64,000 nucleotides of DNA from Labia minor (Eukaryota; Arthropoda; Insecta; Dermaptera; Spongiphoridae): assembly GCA_963082975.1 (NCBI GenBank), contig OY720344.1, forward strand, positions 6,497,580 through 6,561,579, read 5' to 3'. The notes below the pieces were generated by a model that was not told where the DNA came from, searched no databases, and saw nothing but the letters and a program-made list of their open reading frames with translations. Every line of letters starts with the position of its first letter. The stretch's first letter is position 1. Below are positions 21,700 through 33,228 of this stretch, in pieces. The translations under genes were made by a program, and so were the position numbers.

Positions 21700-22160
21700 A
21701 CCCCCCTCCCTTAAAATCTCCATATAAAAAGACAGGCCGAGCTCTCTGAAGCCCCTGTTGCCCTTGCCCTGCTATCGTTGTTGTTTTTACGCCCTGTTGC
21801 TGTCGCTGTTGCTGCCTGCTTATTGTCTACTGCCTGCCTTGGGGCTTTTGGCCCACCGACGCCTAACTATTCGAGTTGAGCTCACATTCGGCCCGTTCAA
21901 ATTTACAACTTGAACGCGGTGCCATTGGGATCGTCGACGCTGCTACAATCTTCAGCTGCCGGCCCTGTGTTCCAGTTTGTTCCGAGAGGGCAAACCCATT
22001 GGTTCCTGAGGGTGACCATTTCTACTTTTGGATCCATGGTGGTCCATTTAACCAGTTGGAGACTCGAGGAGTGTCCAAAGCCAATTGATAGTTGGATCAA
22101 TTGCACAATCAAGAATCAGGAGAGAAGACATCCAGGCAGCGAACGGCAGTGAAACCCCCC
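21700..22160 (+). other. GC-rich island, candidate promoter and untranslated exon
   Basis: The strongest composition outlier besides 30 kb. It starts with CCCCCCTCCC and a TATA box, runs through CTGTTGC-type repeats, then about 300 bp of mixed unique sequence to CGAACGGCAG. Open frames on both strands (70-80 codons) mostly lack ATG starts and match nothing I know, so I do not call a protein. A 5' untranslated exon or noncoding RNA is the best guess. It could also be decayed coding sequence. Confidence 0.4.
21723..21730 (+). promoter_or_regulatory. TATA box candidate
   Basis: TATAAAAA at the very start of the GC-rich island, preceded by a CCCCCCTCCC tract at about 21700-21710. Such a match is frequent by chance in AT-rich DNA; its position at the composition switch is the reason for listing it. 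Confidence 0.35.
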
Positions 22161-22732
22161 TTTTTTCAATTCCCGTGGTCAAACAGATAAGTGCACTTAT
22201 GAACACTTTGAACTATATTTATTTTAGTCTTAAATTTTAGATTTAAGTTGATATATATATATTTAGGTGAACCAAAATATAATTAATCCATTTTCATTGA
22301 ACCAAATTGATTTTAAGTAAAATATTATAAAAGTTGATTACAGTTTTTATTTAGCGATCTTTTCTCAATCCCGAATCTTTAATATCTTAAAAATAGACCT
22401 TTAATACAGTCCACTTAATTTTCAAGGTGCGATAGAAGTGAAGAGGTAGCTATCGTAATTTTTATTAATTCCTCTTTTTAGCCCTTCGAGCAAAATTAAT
22501 AGATATTAAGGATTCATCCCATTCCATTTAAACCCACTTTCGATTTTCAGGAACAATAGCTTTCTTTTAATTGTTTAGGCCTTACAAGCCGCTAGTCGAT
22601 GTATCAAGCTGATACAACGAGTATATATAAATACTAAGTCTACCGGTAATAATAAGGGAGAGTTTTTTTTTTGTGAAAATAAAACACTAATTTTGATTGG
22701 AAAAGTGAAAAAAAAAAAATATTAGGAGTATT
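22161..22732. other. AT-rich noncoding DNA
   Basis: No gene seen. A less AT-rich part near 22570-22640 is unique in the window. Confidence 0.4.
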
Positions 22733-23545
22733 TACCATTGCTTTTTACAGATTTTTAGCAGTTTTGTGGATGTGACACTAATAGAATTGTTCGTCTTTAC
22801 CAACCAGTTTTCCAATTTTGTGAAATGTTCGTAGGGATCAAAGTGTCCCATTAACAAAAACAAATGGTAGTAAGAAGAGGCCAGGTCTGGTGAATAAGAC
22901 GGGTGGGATAGCAACTCTAAGTCTTGTAATAAATACTTTGTCGTGTTTTGTGGCCCATTCTGGTCGTTTTTTGATCAATACATTTTTCAAATTGATCATT
23001 TGTTGTTTGTAGCGATTAATATTAACAGATTCACCAGGTTTTAGAATATTATGATACAGCGCACTTTTTTGCTCCCACCAATCAGAGAGCATTGACTCCT
23101 TGCCAAATCGATCTGGTTTTGTAATCGATGTTGATCGTTGTCTTGGATTAACCAATGATTTTTTCGATTAGTATTCTTAAAATAAATCCATTTTTCATCG
23201 CAAGTAACAATCGGAGTTTTCTTTCGTATCTTTAAAAAAATAAAATTTCACAAGTGTTCTTTTAGATTTTCCATGTGTCTTTCGTTCAAGTCATGTGATG
23301 CCCATTTTCTAGACTTTCAAATCGATCAGATTAGAAGTTTCAAACGGTTAAAAATTGTTTATTATGCCTTATTTAACATTGTTTCATTTTGCTTTTTGTG
23401 TCAAAGTGCTTGCAATTCAGCGTTTTCAAACTTTTTCGTGTTATTCACATTCTTCATTTCTCACCTCCAAATCATTATTTCTGAATCGTTGGAACCATCT
23501 TGGTCACACAGACTAAGACCCAGAATCCCAAAAATATTCCCACCT
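22733..23545 (-). pseudogene. Mariner transposase pseudogene
   Basis: Read on the minus strand with frame changes, this gives mariner transposase motifs in the correct order. A DEKWIYF-like stretch is visible only with a stop (the Asp-Glu pair is damaged). Then follow VNPRQRSTSITKP, MLSDWWEQKSALYHNILKPG, RPEWATKHDKV, and LSHPSYSPDLASSYYHLF near the C-terminus. The last motif corresponds to the catalytic third-Asp region (PYSPDLAPSDYHLF in intact relatives), and the usual Asp there is replaced by Ser or Tyr. The 5' part (23200-23545) keeps traces such as MIWR and TLNCK-like pieces. Terminal repeats were not found. The family differs from the other mariner loci here. Dead. Confidence 0.8.
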
Positions 23546-24567
23546 AAATAATCTCTTGAAAATGGCGCCAAAATGGGTGCCGAAAAAACAATCTCACAAA
23601 AATACGTGATTATATCCCTGATAAATCTGACAATAACATTCACGGAAATCTTAACCAACATATATATATATATAATTATAATATGTAATCTTGTATATCT
23701 GTATTTATTTTCACATAAGTAAATAAATGTTATAAATATATTAATTAAAAGTGTTTTTTTTTTCATTTCATTAAATTAGATTCGAAATATCAAATGTTAT
23801 ATTATCTTCAAGTCTCTTATTTTTTAACTTAATCAGAAATTGACCAATCTGATTGATTGATCTTTGTTCATAATATTATGAACATTTTTTAATTGATATT
23901 TGATAGACAAAATTTTCATTGTAAAAAGTATTAAAAGATTTTAACAAAAACTACTATAAATTAAAATGATTTTCATATATTTTAGAAATAACAAAATAGA
24001 AATTTAAATTTATTCAATAACTTAGGTAATTGAATATTAATTTAGATTTATAATCTGTAATTGATAGATGACACACAAAAGTATTTTTGAAATTTTTATG
24101 TTTGAGTAAAATTTAAAAAGAAATAATATCTATTATTATTATTATTATTATTAGTTTATGATGTTGCAGTTGCATGTATTGATGTCATTCAAATGGTCCC
24201 TGAATGATGACTCATTCATAAACCAAGATCCGGGTTTGTTTCTTTTCTAAATCAACTTTTTTCCATTTCCATTTATTTAGTTTTATTTTATTTTATTTTT
24301 TTTATTTTTTTTTTTTTATTTATTTTTTCAACTTTGTATTTATATCCCTTGTGTGTTACCTACTAATATATTTCTTAACAAGAAGTGAATACCTTTGCCA
24401 TTCAATTGTTCTTTGAATAGTGAGTGCCCTAGAATTTAATGTTAAAATTGTAATAGATAGAATCTATTCGAGTTCTTTTCAATTAATTCAAATCTTTAAA
24501 TTTAATAAATAAATTCTATTTTATCATATAGTAACAAAAATTATATAAATAGAATAAGGTGGAGCAG
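23546..24567. other. AT-rich noncoding DNA
   Basis: (TA)n at about 23660-23672 and (ATT)n at about 24127-24153. No gene recognised. Confidence 0.4.
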
Positions 24568-24962
24568 TATTTTTTTTCGATCTTTTGATCAAAAATACAA
24601 TTTAGATTGAAATATTACCTTAAAGCCTGATTACATGATTTTATAACTTTTCAAATCAGTAACATAAGAATAAGTACCTGGTTTATCGAGCAGCCGTTCA
24701 GTACTTTTAAAAAAATTATTCCTAATGAAGTATGAATATTTAAAATTATGATTATTATTTAAAATAAATAAACCACAAAATATATTGAACAATTTCAAAT
24801 AATATTTTTATTATTAAAATTTCTATTTTAGATTAAAAAAAAACTAACAAAGATGATTTTTCCAGAGGCTTAAACCAATTCAGATCGATTTTTCTTTATA
24901 AATACTATCTATGGTGTGAATTTCAAACAATACCTCCCTTACTATCGTGGGTAAAAATCCGT
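24568..24962 (-). repeat. FB2 repeat, reverse copy
   Basis: Reverse complement of 14283-14632, extended at one end by CAATACCTCCCTTACTATCG, the same end that FB1 has. This shows that FB1 and FB2 share one terminus. Confidence 0.8.
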
Positions 24963-25075
24963 TGAGCGGTTTAATATCTCAAAAATATACAAATATAGGT
25001 ATATATAGAATTTTTGCTTGTGTTCCTGCAGTGAACATTCAAAGTCTCAAAAGTAAAAAAAATAAATAAAATAAG

Positions 25076-25636
25076 CTGGAGTGTCTCCACTCGACTATCT
25101 CGCAATTTGAATTGGATTAAATAACATAATATATTATATTTATATTTAATTTAATTAATTAAAATATAAATTAAAATCAATAAATATTATTTATTATTTT
25201 ATGGCTCTTTGTTGATGGCACCACGACACGTGCTGGTGCGTGTTAAAAAATTAATTCCGGTACTTTCAGCGATTCAATCAAGCTGAAATTCTATATATAG
25301 CAGTTTTATACAATTTTTAATCATATGAAAAACTATCCAAACCTATATCTTTATTTTTACGGTCAGTTTAGAGGAAAAAAATCAAAACGTGATAGGTGAC
25401 CCTCTTCCGATTGAGTTACATTTCTCAAAAGTTGATAGAAAACTACCAATTTTGAATAAAGTCCCAATACTAAAATGCATTATTCTAGCTGAAACCGTTT
25501 TTGTGTAATCCTGTCTACATACATACACACACGCGCACACAGACATTTTTCTCAATCTTAGTGAAAATGATTTAGGTACCTTCAAAACTTATAAAAACAT
25601 CAAATTTTCGTGATCGCTTTACTATCTCTGGCGACT
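25076..25636 (-). mobile_element. MITE-A, full copy
   Basis: From CTGGAGTGTCTCCACTCG to ACTATCTCTGGCGA. The segment around the CACGTG site is shortened (CACGACACGTGCTGG). Confidence 0.85.
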
Positions 25637-27019
25637 TATTAAGAAATACTTTAGGTGCAGATACGTTTTATTCATTTTTATTTTTTATTTACGTATCCAT
25701 TCCAATCGTAGATTAGAATCAGGCTATTTCCATCATTGAAGAAACAAACGGTAGATTGTGTTTTAGAGTCTCATCCACTAACAACGTCGAGAAACCATTT
25801 ATTTTCTTATTTCATAGCAACGTATTCCTTGATCAACCTTTTAGAAGGAACCATCCTTCCGGAATTTTTTTTTCAAAATTAGACGATTCATACTTAACAG
25901 AATCTCCAGATGAAACATTTGCGCTTGAGTCAGAATCAAATGCCTAAAACGATTCACTTTTTAATACATGTGTTCAATAATTAATAAATAATTAATAATA
26001 ATGATAATGTTTGCAGCGATTCCACTGAGAACTTATTTTACGCAAAGATTATAATATTACAAAGATCACATACGATTTTTCTGATTGATAAGAAACACTA
26101 TAAAACTAAATGAATGAATGAATAATTTTTAATCATGAAGTAATATTTTAAATTAATTTTGAATTTTAAATTTTTAATAATTATAAATTATATTCATAAT
26201 GATAAATTCAATTTATTGATATATATATATATATTGGTATTATAAAAGAAATAATAATAAATAATTCATAAATATTAGATTGAATTTGATTGAATATAAC
26301 CAACCACACAGTGAAAAGTGAAAGACTGAATTTGTAAATTTTTGTAATTATGGGAAAAAGACTCAATTGCGTTTAATCCGTCTGTGATTTCCTAGAAAAG
26401 ACATTAGAATTGAAAGTCAGTAGAGCACAAAATTATTTATAATTAATAAAACTAATTTTTAATATCAATTTAATTTTAAATTAATGACAATTTTATATTT
26501 TTATGGCCAGTAAAATGTGGGTATTCCTCAGCTCTCTTGGTCAATAAACACACCCTTTGTGAGAATGTTAGTATAGTAAAAAGTATAGTAAGGTTGCCTA
26601 TATTAAAGGCAAACTTAGCACAACCAGGCTCAATATCTTTTCGCTCCATATATTTACATATATTTCTATATTTTTGACATATATAATAAATATCCAAAAC
26701 AAACACACAGATATACATACGATTTTCAGCTAGCAGTTTAATCTTGATTAATTTTATTAAGATTATTAAATAATTATAAAAATATATCTATTAAATAATT
26801 TTATATTATATAAATGTAGGTTTTAATAAATTTAAAAAGATTTCTTGTAATTTTGGATTTTAAAGTTTTTTTTTTCATTTTTCAAATTTCTTTGTTTTAA
26901 TAAGATAAAAATTAGAAAAATTATGCTTAAAATTTAATTAATAGGTGACACACAGTACACATCAGGTCAGCTTTATTTTTTGATTTAAATTTTAAATTAA
27001 CTCTTATATCTTACAATCA
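25637..27019. other. AT-rich DNA with a possible decayed coding patch
   Basis: 25690-25950 is less AT-rich and unique. In reverse it reads FDSDSSANVSSGDSVKYESS in one frame before breaking, perhaps an old coding piece, but no family is recognisable. The rest is AT-rich with (TA)n near 26219-26234. Confidence 0.35.
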
Positions 27020-27370
27020 AAAGAGTTTTTATTTCAATTGAAAAAGTAGATTAGAATTTATTACAATTTTTATTTTTAAAACATTCCTAGTAAATTTGAT
27101 AGAAAATTTCGATAAGTTGTAATGTCAAGTAAAGTTTTAATGAAAAAATTTTTAAATAAAAACAACTATAAATGAAATTTTAAAAATGTTCATTAATATT
27201 AATGCATAATAATTATTCTGGTGTTAAGCCTGATAGCATGATAATATTTTAAAGTTTCAACATTTGTTTTTGGTTCATCTTGAAATGGTCCACCTTGGGA
27301 CAAGAAAACTTTTTTTATTTAAATCTTTGTAAATTTGTGTTTATTAATCGTTATTATATATTTTTTTTCT
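27020..27370 (+). repeat. Repeat R5, copy 2
   Basis: Matches 16225-16625; lacks about 50 bp in the second half. Confidence 0.75.
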
Positions 27371-27660
27371 TTTTTTTGGAACTTTTTAGAAGGCTTGATT
27401 AGAAAGTAATAAAGTATATCCAAAAATCAAGAAGTAAGATAATATTAATTTTCTTCAAAATGCTTATCTTTTTTGAAAAATCAATTACAATTAATTTGGT
27501 ATTCATTTTTGTAACTTATCACATTAACTTTTAACTAATCAACCAAGAAGACTCTCAAGGTAGTAATTTACACCTTGAGATAAGATACAAGTTTATAGTT
27601 TTAAATATTTTCTTTATTTTTTAATATTTTTTAATATTTTCAAATACTTAATAAACTTAG

Positions 27661-28242
27661 GGAGTGTCTCCACTCGGCTATCTAGCAATTTGAATTGGAT
27701 TAAATAACATAATATAATATATTTAAATTAAATTTAATTAATTATAAATTATAAATTAATATCAATAAATAATATTTATTAAACCAGCGCATGTTTGGCT
27801 CTTTGTTGATGGCACCACGTCACGTGTTGGGGCGTGAGATTTGCATTGTTAAAAAATTAATTCTGGTAATTTCAGCGATTCAATCAAGCTGAAATTATAT
27901 ATATAGCAGTTTTATACAATTTTTAACAATTAAACAATTTAAAACTTATCAAACCTATATCTTTATTTTTATGGTCACTTTAGAAGAAAAACAATCAAAA
28001 TGTTGTAGGTAATGACCCTCTTCCGGTTGAGCTCCATTTCTCAAAAGAAAACTACGAATTTTGAATAATGCCTGTATACCAAATTTCATGATTCTAGCTC
28101 AAACCGTTTTTGCGTAATCTTGATTACACACACACACACACACACAGACATTTTTCTCAAATTTAGTGAAAATGATTCAGGAACCTTCCAAACGTATAAA
28201 AACATCAAAATCTCAACGTTGAAAATTTTCTGGCGAGATAGT
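27661..28242 (-). mobile_element. MITE-A, full copy
   Basis: From GGAGTGTCTCCACTCGGCTA to TTCTGGCGAGATAGT. The terminal CT is lost at the left. Confidence 0.85.
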
Positions 28243-28877
28243 AATAATAATTGAGATTTTTATTGTTTTTTAAAGAATCATCATTTATTAATTTAATTAT
28301 TTTTTTATTTTAATAAGTAGGATTTTATATGAATATAATTGTAGCGGGTGTTGGCGTAATTGAGTATATATATATACAGGGGCGGGTATATTTCTTACAA
28401 GTGGCCACAAGCGATCGTTAGCCGCTTAACGAGGCGGCTACGGCGACCACTCTTCTTGGAAGACGCTGTTATTTGACCCAGAAATTGATTCGCCTCCGTG
28501 TTCATATTCCAACAGTGTCCTAAGCACATGCCAACTAATGTATATAACAATAGAAAAAGAAAAATAGAGACTACGGTCCAATCGTAATCATTTTGTTTTT
28601 CTTAATTGGAATTTTTTATTTTCGCCTGATAGTCAATTTTCAAATTAAAATATCTATCTCAAGAATATTTTATAAATACATATATCATCATTTATTTGAT
28701 TTTAATCAAAAATTAATATTAAAAAAATATATATATAAATATTTTCTTATCCCCTTTATAGACTTTCCAATAAAATATAGATATTTCTACCTATATATAT
28801 ATATATATATATATATATTTTATTTGAAAATTCATATAAATTACTCAAATAACTATCAAACTCAAACTAAAAAAATT
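28243..28877. other. Mixed DNA with a GC-rich patch
   Basis: 28340-28540 is GC-rich and unique, and contains the hairpin at 28400-28451. The remainder is AT-rich with a long (TA)n at about 28793-28818. A 106-codon AT-rich frame at 28593-28913 is Tyr/Ile/Phe-rich, as expected of noncoding AT DNA, and is not called. Confidence 0.4.
28400..28451 (+). other. GC-rich stem-loop
   Basis: TAGCCGC (28419-28425) and GCGGCTA (28434-28440) form a perfect 7-bp stem with an 8-base loop. AGTGG (28400-28404) and CCACT (28447-28451) can close an outer stem. It could be a structured RNA piece or a protein site. Confidence 0.35.
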
Positions 28878-29477
28878 CTGGAGTGTCTCCACTCGACTAT
28901 TTCGCAAATTTGAATTGGATTAAATAACATAATATATTATATTTAAATTTAATTTAATTGATTAAATTATAAATTAAAATCAAAAAATATTTTTTTTTAA
29001 ACCAGAGCATGTTTGGCTCTTGTTGATGGCACCACGCCACGTGTTGGCGCGTGAGATCTGCAGTGTTAAAAAATTAATTCTGGTACTTTCAGCGATTCAA
29101 TAAAGCTAAAATTCTACATATAGCAGTTTTATACAATTATTAATCATGGGAAAAATTATCAAACATATATCTTTATTTTTACGGTCAGATTAGAGGAAAA
29201 GAAATCAAAATGTTGTAGGTAATGACCATCTACCGGATGAGCTACATTTCTCAAAATTTGATAGAAAACTACGAATTTTGAATAATGCCCGTATACCAAA
29301 TTTCATTATTTTAGCTCAAACGGTTTTTGTTTTTACATACAGACACAGACACACTGACAATTTTTTCAACCTTATTGTTAAAGAAAATGACTCAGGGACC
29401 TTCCAAACGTATAAAAACATCAAAATCCTCATCATCGAAAATTTTCGTGATCGCAATACTATCTCTGTCGAGATAGT
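28878..29477 (-). mobile_element. MITE-A, full copy
   Basis: From CTGGAGTGTCTCCACTCG to TCTGTCGAGATAGT. It is followed at once by a 35-bp piece of the FB1 end (ACTATCGTCGGTCGGTAAAA, to 29512). Confidence 0.85.
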
Positions 29478-29639
29478 AAAAAATACCTCCTTTACTATCG
29501 TCGGTCGGTAAAAAATGAAAAATGAATATAAAAATAATTAATTTATGTACCTATATGTTATTAAAGATTTGAAAAGAGTAGTTGTTTTTTTAATTAATGT
29601 CTGGGTATATGATTATTAGAAAATATATATTTTCTTAAC

Positions 29640-29945
29640 ATATATATATATTCGGTTTAAATATAAGAAGAATAAAAAAATTAATTAATTAAATAATTTT
29701 CATATATCCAAACCGAGCTTATAAAAACCGAAAAGTAGTGAATTACTTAATAAATCATAATTAAATGACTGCTCATTCATAACTAGTATATCTGTCAAAC
29801 TTAAATAATTTTTATAACGTAAACTAGAAGCGACCGCCACATACTTCTAAAGGAAAGTTTGTTTGGCATTAAAAAAGGAATCCATTGGCAAAATTTCATC
29901 CAAATTCATCGTACATCGGTTAACGGACTAAATAATTACCATGAA
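29640..29945 (-). repeat. Repeat R4, copy 1
   Basis: Related in reverse complement to 48236-48520: shared CATATATCCAAACC, AGGAAAGTTT-like and AAATTTCATCCAAAT segments. The end (TCGGTTAACGGACTAAATAA) is shared with the hairpin at 10271-10432. Confidence 0.65.
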
Positions 29946-30466
29946 GGGGTGTAATATTGATAGTTTTTCATAGTAAAATCTCTTATAATTAGGAAAATAT
30001 ATTTATATTGTATGTGTTAACTAACAATAAATGTTTGAAGAGAGATGATTGAAGCATAGCACAACATAGAATGATTGCGAGTGGGTGATTTGTGGTTGAT
30101 TTCAAGGTCTTGTTTTGTTGCTCCTCATTTTGTGGTTCTGTTGTGGTGGTTGTGAAATGGCTGTGAGCTGGTTTTGGAAGGGGCGCCGAGTATTTCACCT
30201 TGGGGGGTGCTAGCGGATGGATTGTGGGTTCCTCCTTCACCTTGTCACTCGTGTCTTTCCGTAAAGGATCGTGTCTTTTCGTGAAAGCTGCGGCCGGTTC
30301 TTCTTGTACCCTCAGCAGACACTGTCGAGTGAAAGAGTGCGGCCGCAGCATGTGGGAGAGAGTAGCGTCTGTGGCCAGTGATGTGTCTCCCGCGGTTACC
30401 CTCTCGTTTGTGGATTGCTGCTGTGCCCCGGGGTCCCCAGCCGCCTGACCCGAAGACACTCAAGCC
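29946..30466 (+). other. GC-rich 5' flank / 5' untranslated region
   Basis: From about 30050 the sequence becomes unique and GC-rich up to the ATG at 30467. This looks like the 5' untranslated part of the exon at 30467-30557. A minus-strand frame of 156 codons (29989-30459) overlaps it. It is biased but has no recognisable domain, and the plus-strand reading with a splice donor is preferred. No TATA box or start site could be fixed. Confidence 0.45.
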
Positions 30467-30557
30467 ATGACGACACTCGGCCTCTCCAAGGTCTTCATCC
30501 TGGACAAGTACTTCACTGAATTGCAAAAGTTCTGGGATACAGAAAAAAAATTACAAG
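30467..30557 (+). CDS. Candidate first coding exon of a host gene (unknown product)
   Basis: The ATG at 30467 has the context AAGCC before it, good for a eukaryotic start. The frame stays open for 30 codons and one base and then meets a donor, CAAG|GTATTC, after 30557 (phase 1). The peptide begins MTTLGLSKVFILDKYFTELQ and goes on KFWDTEKKLQ. It is charged and amphipathic, with hydrophobic residues spaced as in a helix or coiled coil. Codons are mostly GC-ending in the first 20, unlike the AT-rich repeats. Composition drops to intron-like AT-rich DNA right after the donor. I do not recognise the family. No second exon is visible in the remaining 33 kb on this strand, so the intron, if real, is very long and its acceptor lies outside the window. 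The call rests on start context, donor and composition only. Confidence 0.6.
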
Positions 30558-32821
30558 GTATTCATTACTAAATTCAATCTTTTTCTCTCATCCAATCTAA
30601 TAATCCAAATGTATATATATATATTAAAATTAATAACATAAAAGACTGGTGGATTGTGTCTAAAACATTGACTTTTTCATTCATTCTTTTAAATTGTTCA
30701 ATATATATATTTTATATTCCATCAATTTTGTCATAATTGTAATAAGATAATTTATATTTGTGATTAAATTGAAACGAAAAAAAAAAAAAAATTAGTAAAA
30801 AATAATTTTTATAAAAATAAATAAAATACTAATTTATTCAAGATTTAATTTAATCATAATAAATAAATATTATTTATTCTTATAAATGATAGGATTATTC
30901 ATCAATTTTTTTTTTTATTAATATTTCAAATGTCAATTATATTTTACCTGAGTAAATATTTTGACATCAATTTGATTGAAATTTATCAAAAAAATAAATT
31001 ATCAATCTTCCATAATTTTTAAATACTCACAATTATTATAATAAAAGGATATATCTCTATAATAATTTATAATTTTTTTATCATAATAATATATATTATT
31101 TATATAATCTATTTTCAAAATATGCAATATTTACATTATGAATATAATTATAACAAATTCCTTGAAAGATTTATAAAGTAACAAAAATAAAATTTTATAT
31201 ATGTTATTTTATATATACTTACCTATCTATTTATGTTATATAGAGAGAAATATCAACTATAAATATAGAGACAGTGATCTTACAATAATATTTTTAAAGG
31301 ATTTCCCTAATCTATTCAAAAAATCTCGAAAATTAATATAATAACGATCAAAAGAATATATATATATATATTTTTAATAATTAATTATTTGAAATTACTT
31401 AAATATAAAATAAATAACTAAAAACAACTATTTATATTAATTAGTGTTAATTGAGTGTGTTAAGTGATGCGGAGAAAAAGTAAGAAAAAAAAATAAGAAG
31501 CTAATAAAAAAAGAAAAAAAAAATTTTTAATTTACTTATAAAAGAATAGATAACATAAATTTTTTTTAAATAAAATAATAATAATTAATTAATATAAAAG
31601 AGACACTTATATAAAATACATATATAATATCTGTCATTTAAAATTTTAAAAAATTAAAAGAAAGTTTAAATATAAATTTAAAGATTCTATATTATTATAA
31701 AAATTAAAAATATATAAAAATGAAATTTAAAATTTAATTTTTAATAATTTTTTAAAGATTTTATTTTACTAAATAAACGATATGAAAAAAAAAATTAAAT
31801 AATCCATCAATTTATTAATATTATTCATTCAATTGATTTAATAATAATAATAATATTAATATTAATATAATATTAAAATATAATATAAATAAATAATAAC
31901 TCATTGATAATAAAAAATGAGTTAAAGGATGGGATTTTTATCTCAATCGGTTCCACTTTGGTTGTTTTGAAAGGACTAATAACAACATATTCAACAATTT
32001 TGGGGTTTTTGAGACAGAAAACTTTCCCTGTCATAAGAAGAAGAAGAAGAAGAAGAAGTAAAAGAGAGAGAGAGAGAGACTTTTCCCCTGACCTTTCTAA
32101 GAATTTCCAGGAACACTCCCACGCTCTAATTCAGAAAGAGGAGTTATTTTCCCCATGTAAATTGATAATTGATTAGAAAAATGATTTTTTTTATTTATAT
32201 TAAGTATAATATTATAAATAATCTATGGTTTCAATAGTTTTTTTATTATTTTTTTTTATTTAATTTTAAGCATGATCCTAAGGAATACACATTTATACCT
32301 TTCTTTTTCATTCAAGTTTCAAATTAATTAATGACTATAATTTTATATTTAAAGTGAATATATTCTGTGGGAGGGGAGTGAAAATAATTTTTTTTATTTT
32401 TTGAATTCACATAAACTTCTTGTAATTTCCTCGTGTAACTATCTAATTATTCTTTTTTAAAAATAATAACAAAAATAATAATAATTAATAATTTTTAATA
32501 TTTCGAATTAAGAAAAGTTAATTTCTATAATTAATATTTTTAAAGATTTTTTTTTTTTTTGATTTTACGAAAGATTTTAATTAATGTTAAATTGACTAAC
32601 CGATTTCATTTTTTATATAAATTTATCATACAAAATTAATTAATTTAAAAATCCTTATTTCAATAAAAAAATATTTATCTTACCAAATATATATAAATAT
32701 ATAATTATAAACTTATTTGAATCAAAGCATCTATTTCAATAAATTTAATTCTGCTGGGTATATTTTTATTTAATTATTCATTTAATCATTTAAATTTGAA
32801 AAATATAAAAGTTAAATTTCA
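30558..32821 (+). other. Putative intron, extremely AT-rich
   Basis: No gene or interspersed repeat recognised. Contains A and T runs, (TA)n near 31356-31372, (GAA)n at about 32036-32058 and (GA)n at about 32064-32078. The LINE insertion follows. Confidence 0.45.
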
Positions 32822-33228
32822 TTAATTAATAAGTCTCAGCCAGGCATTCAAGCTGATAGCATGTGATTATCTTTTCATTTTATCCGAGTGCGTCGACCGG
32901 AGCTCAAGAGATTATCCGCTTTCGAAGACAAATTCATCGATTGAATTTATTTATACATTGAGTATATATATTTTTATAAAATTTCCTTGGATATTAATAT
33001 TTCTACTTAACTAACTACCCAATCTAAGGTCTTCCTCTTCCTTTCCCGAAGCCGCCCCTATAGACCGAGGAGGCGTGAAGAAACCTATCCTATCCTTTCT
33101 GTATATAACTGTATATAAAATTGTAAATATATAAAACATATAAAATACAATTGATAATGAATAACATTATATCATAAAAATAAACAAAAAAAAAATAAAA
33201 ATAAAAAAAAAAAAAATAAAAAAAAAAA

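Noticed and set aside
21876..22152. Frames of 70-80 codons in the 21.9-kb island
   Set aside because: They overlap on both strands, some start at non-ATG codons, and none matches a known domain; an untranslated or noncoding role is more likely.
28593..28913. 106-codon plus-strand frame
   Set aside because: Mostly Ile, Tyr, Phe and Lys from AT-rich and (TA)n DNA, ending inside a MITE-A copy.
29989..30459. 156-codon minus-strand frame over the GC-rich block at 30 kb
   Set aside because: No recognisable domain. It is antisense to a better-supported start plus splice donor, and long frames are expected in GC-rich DNA with few stop codons.
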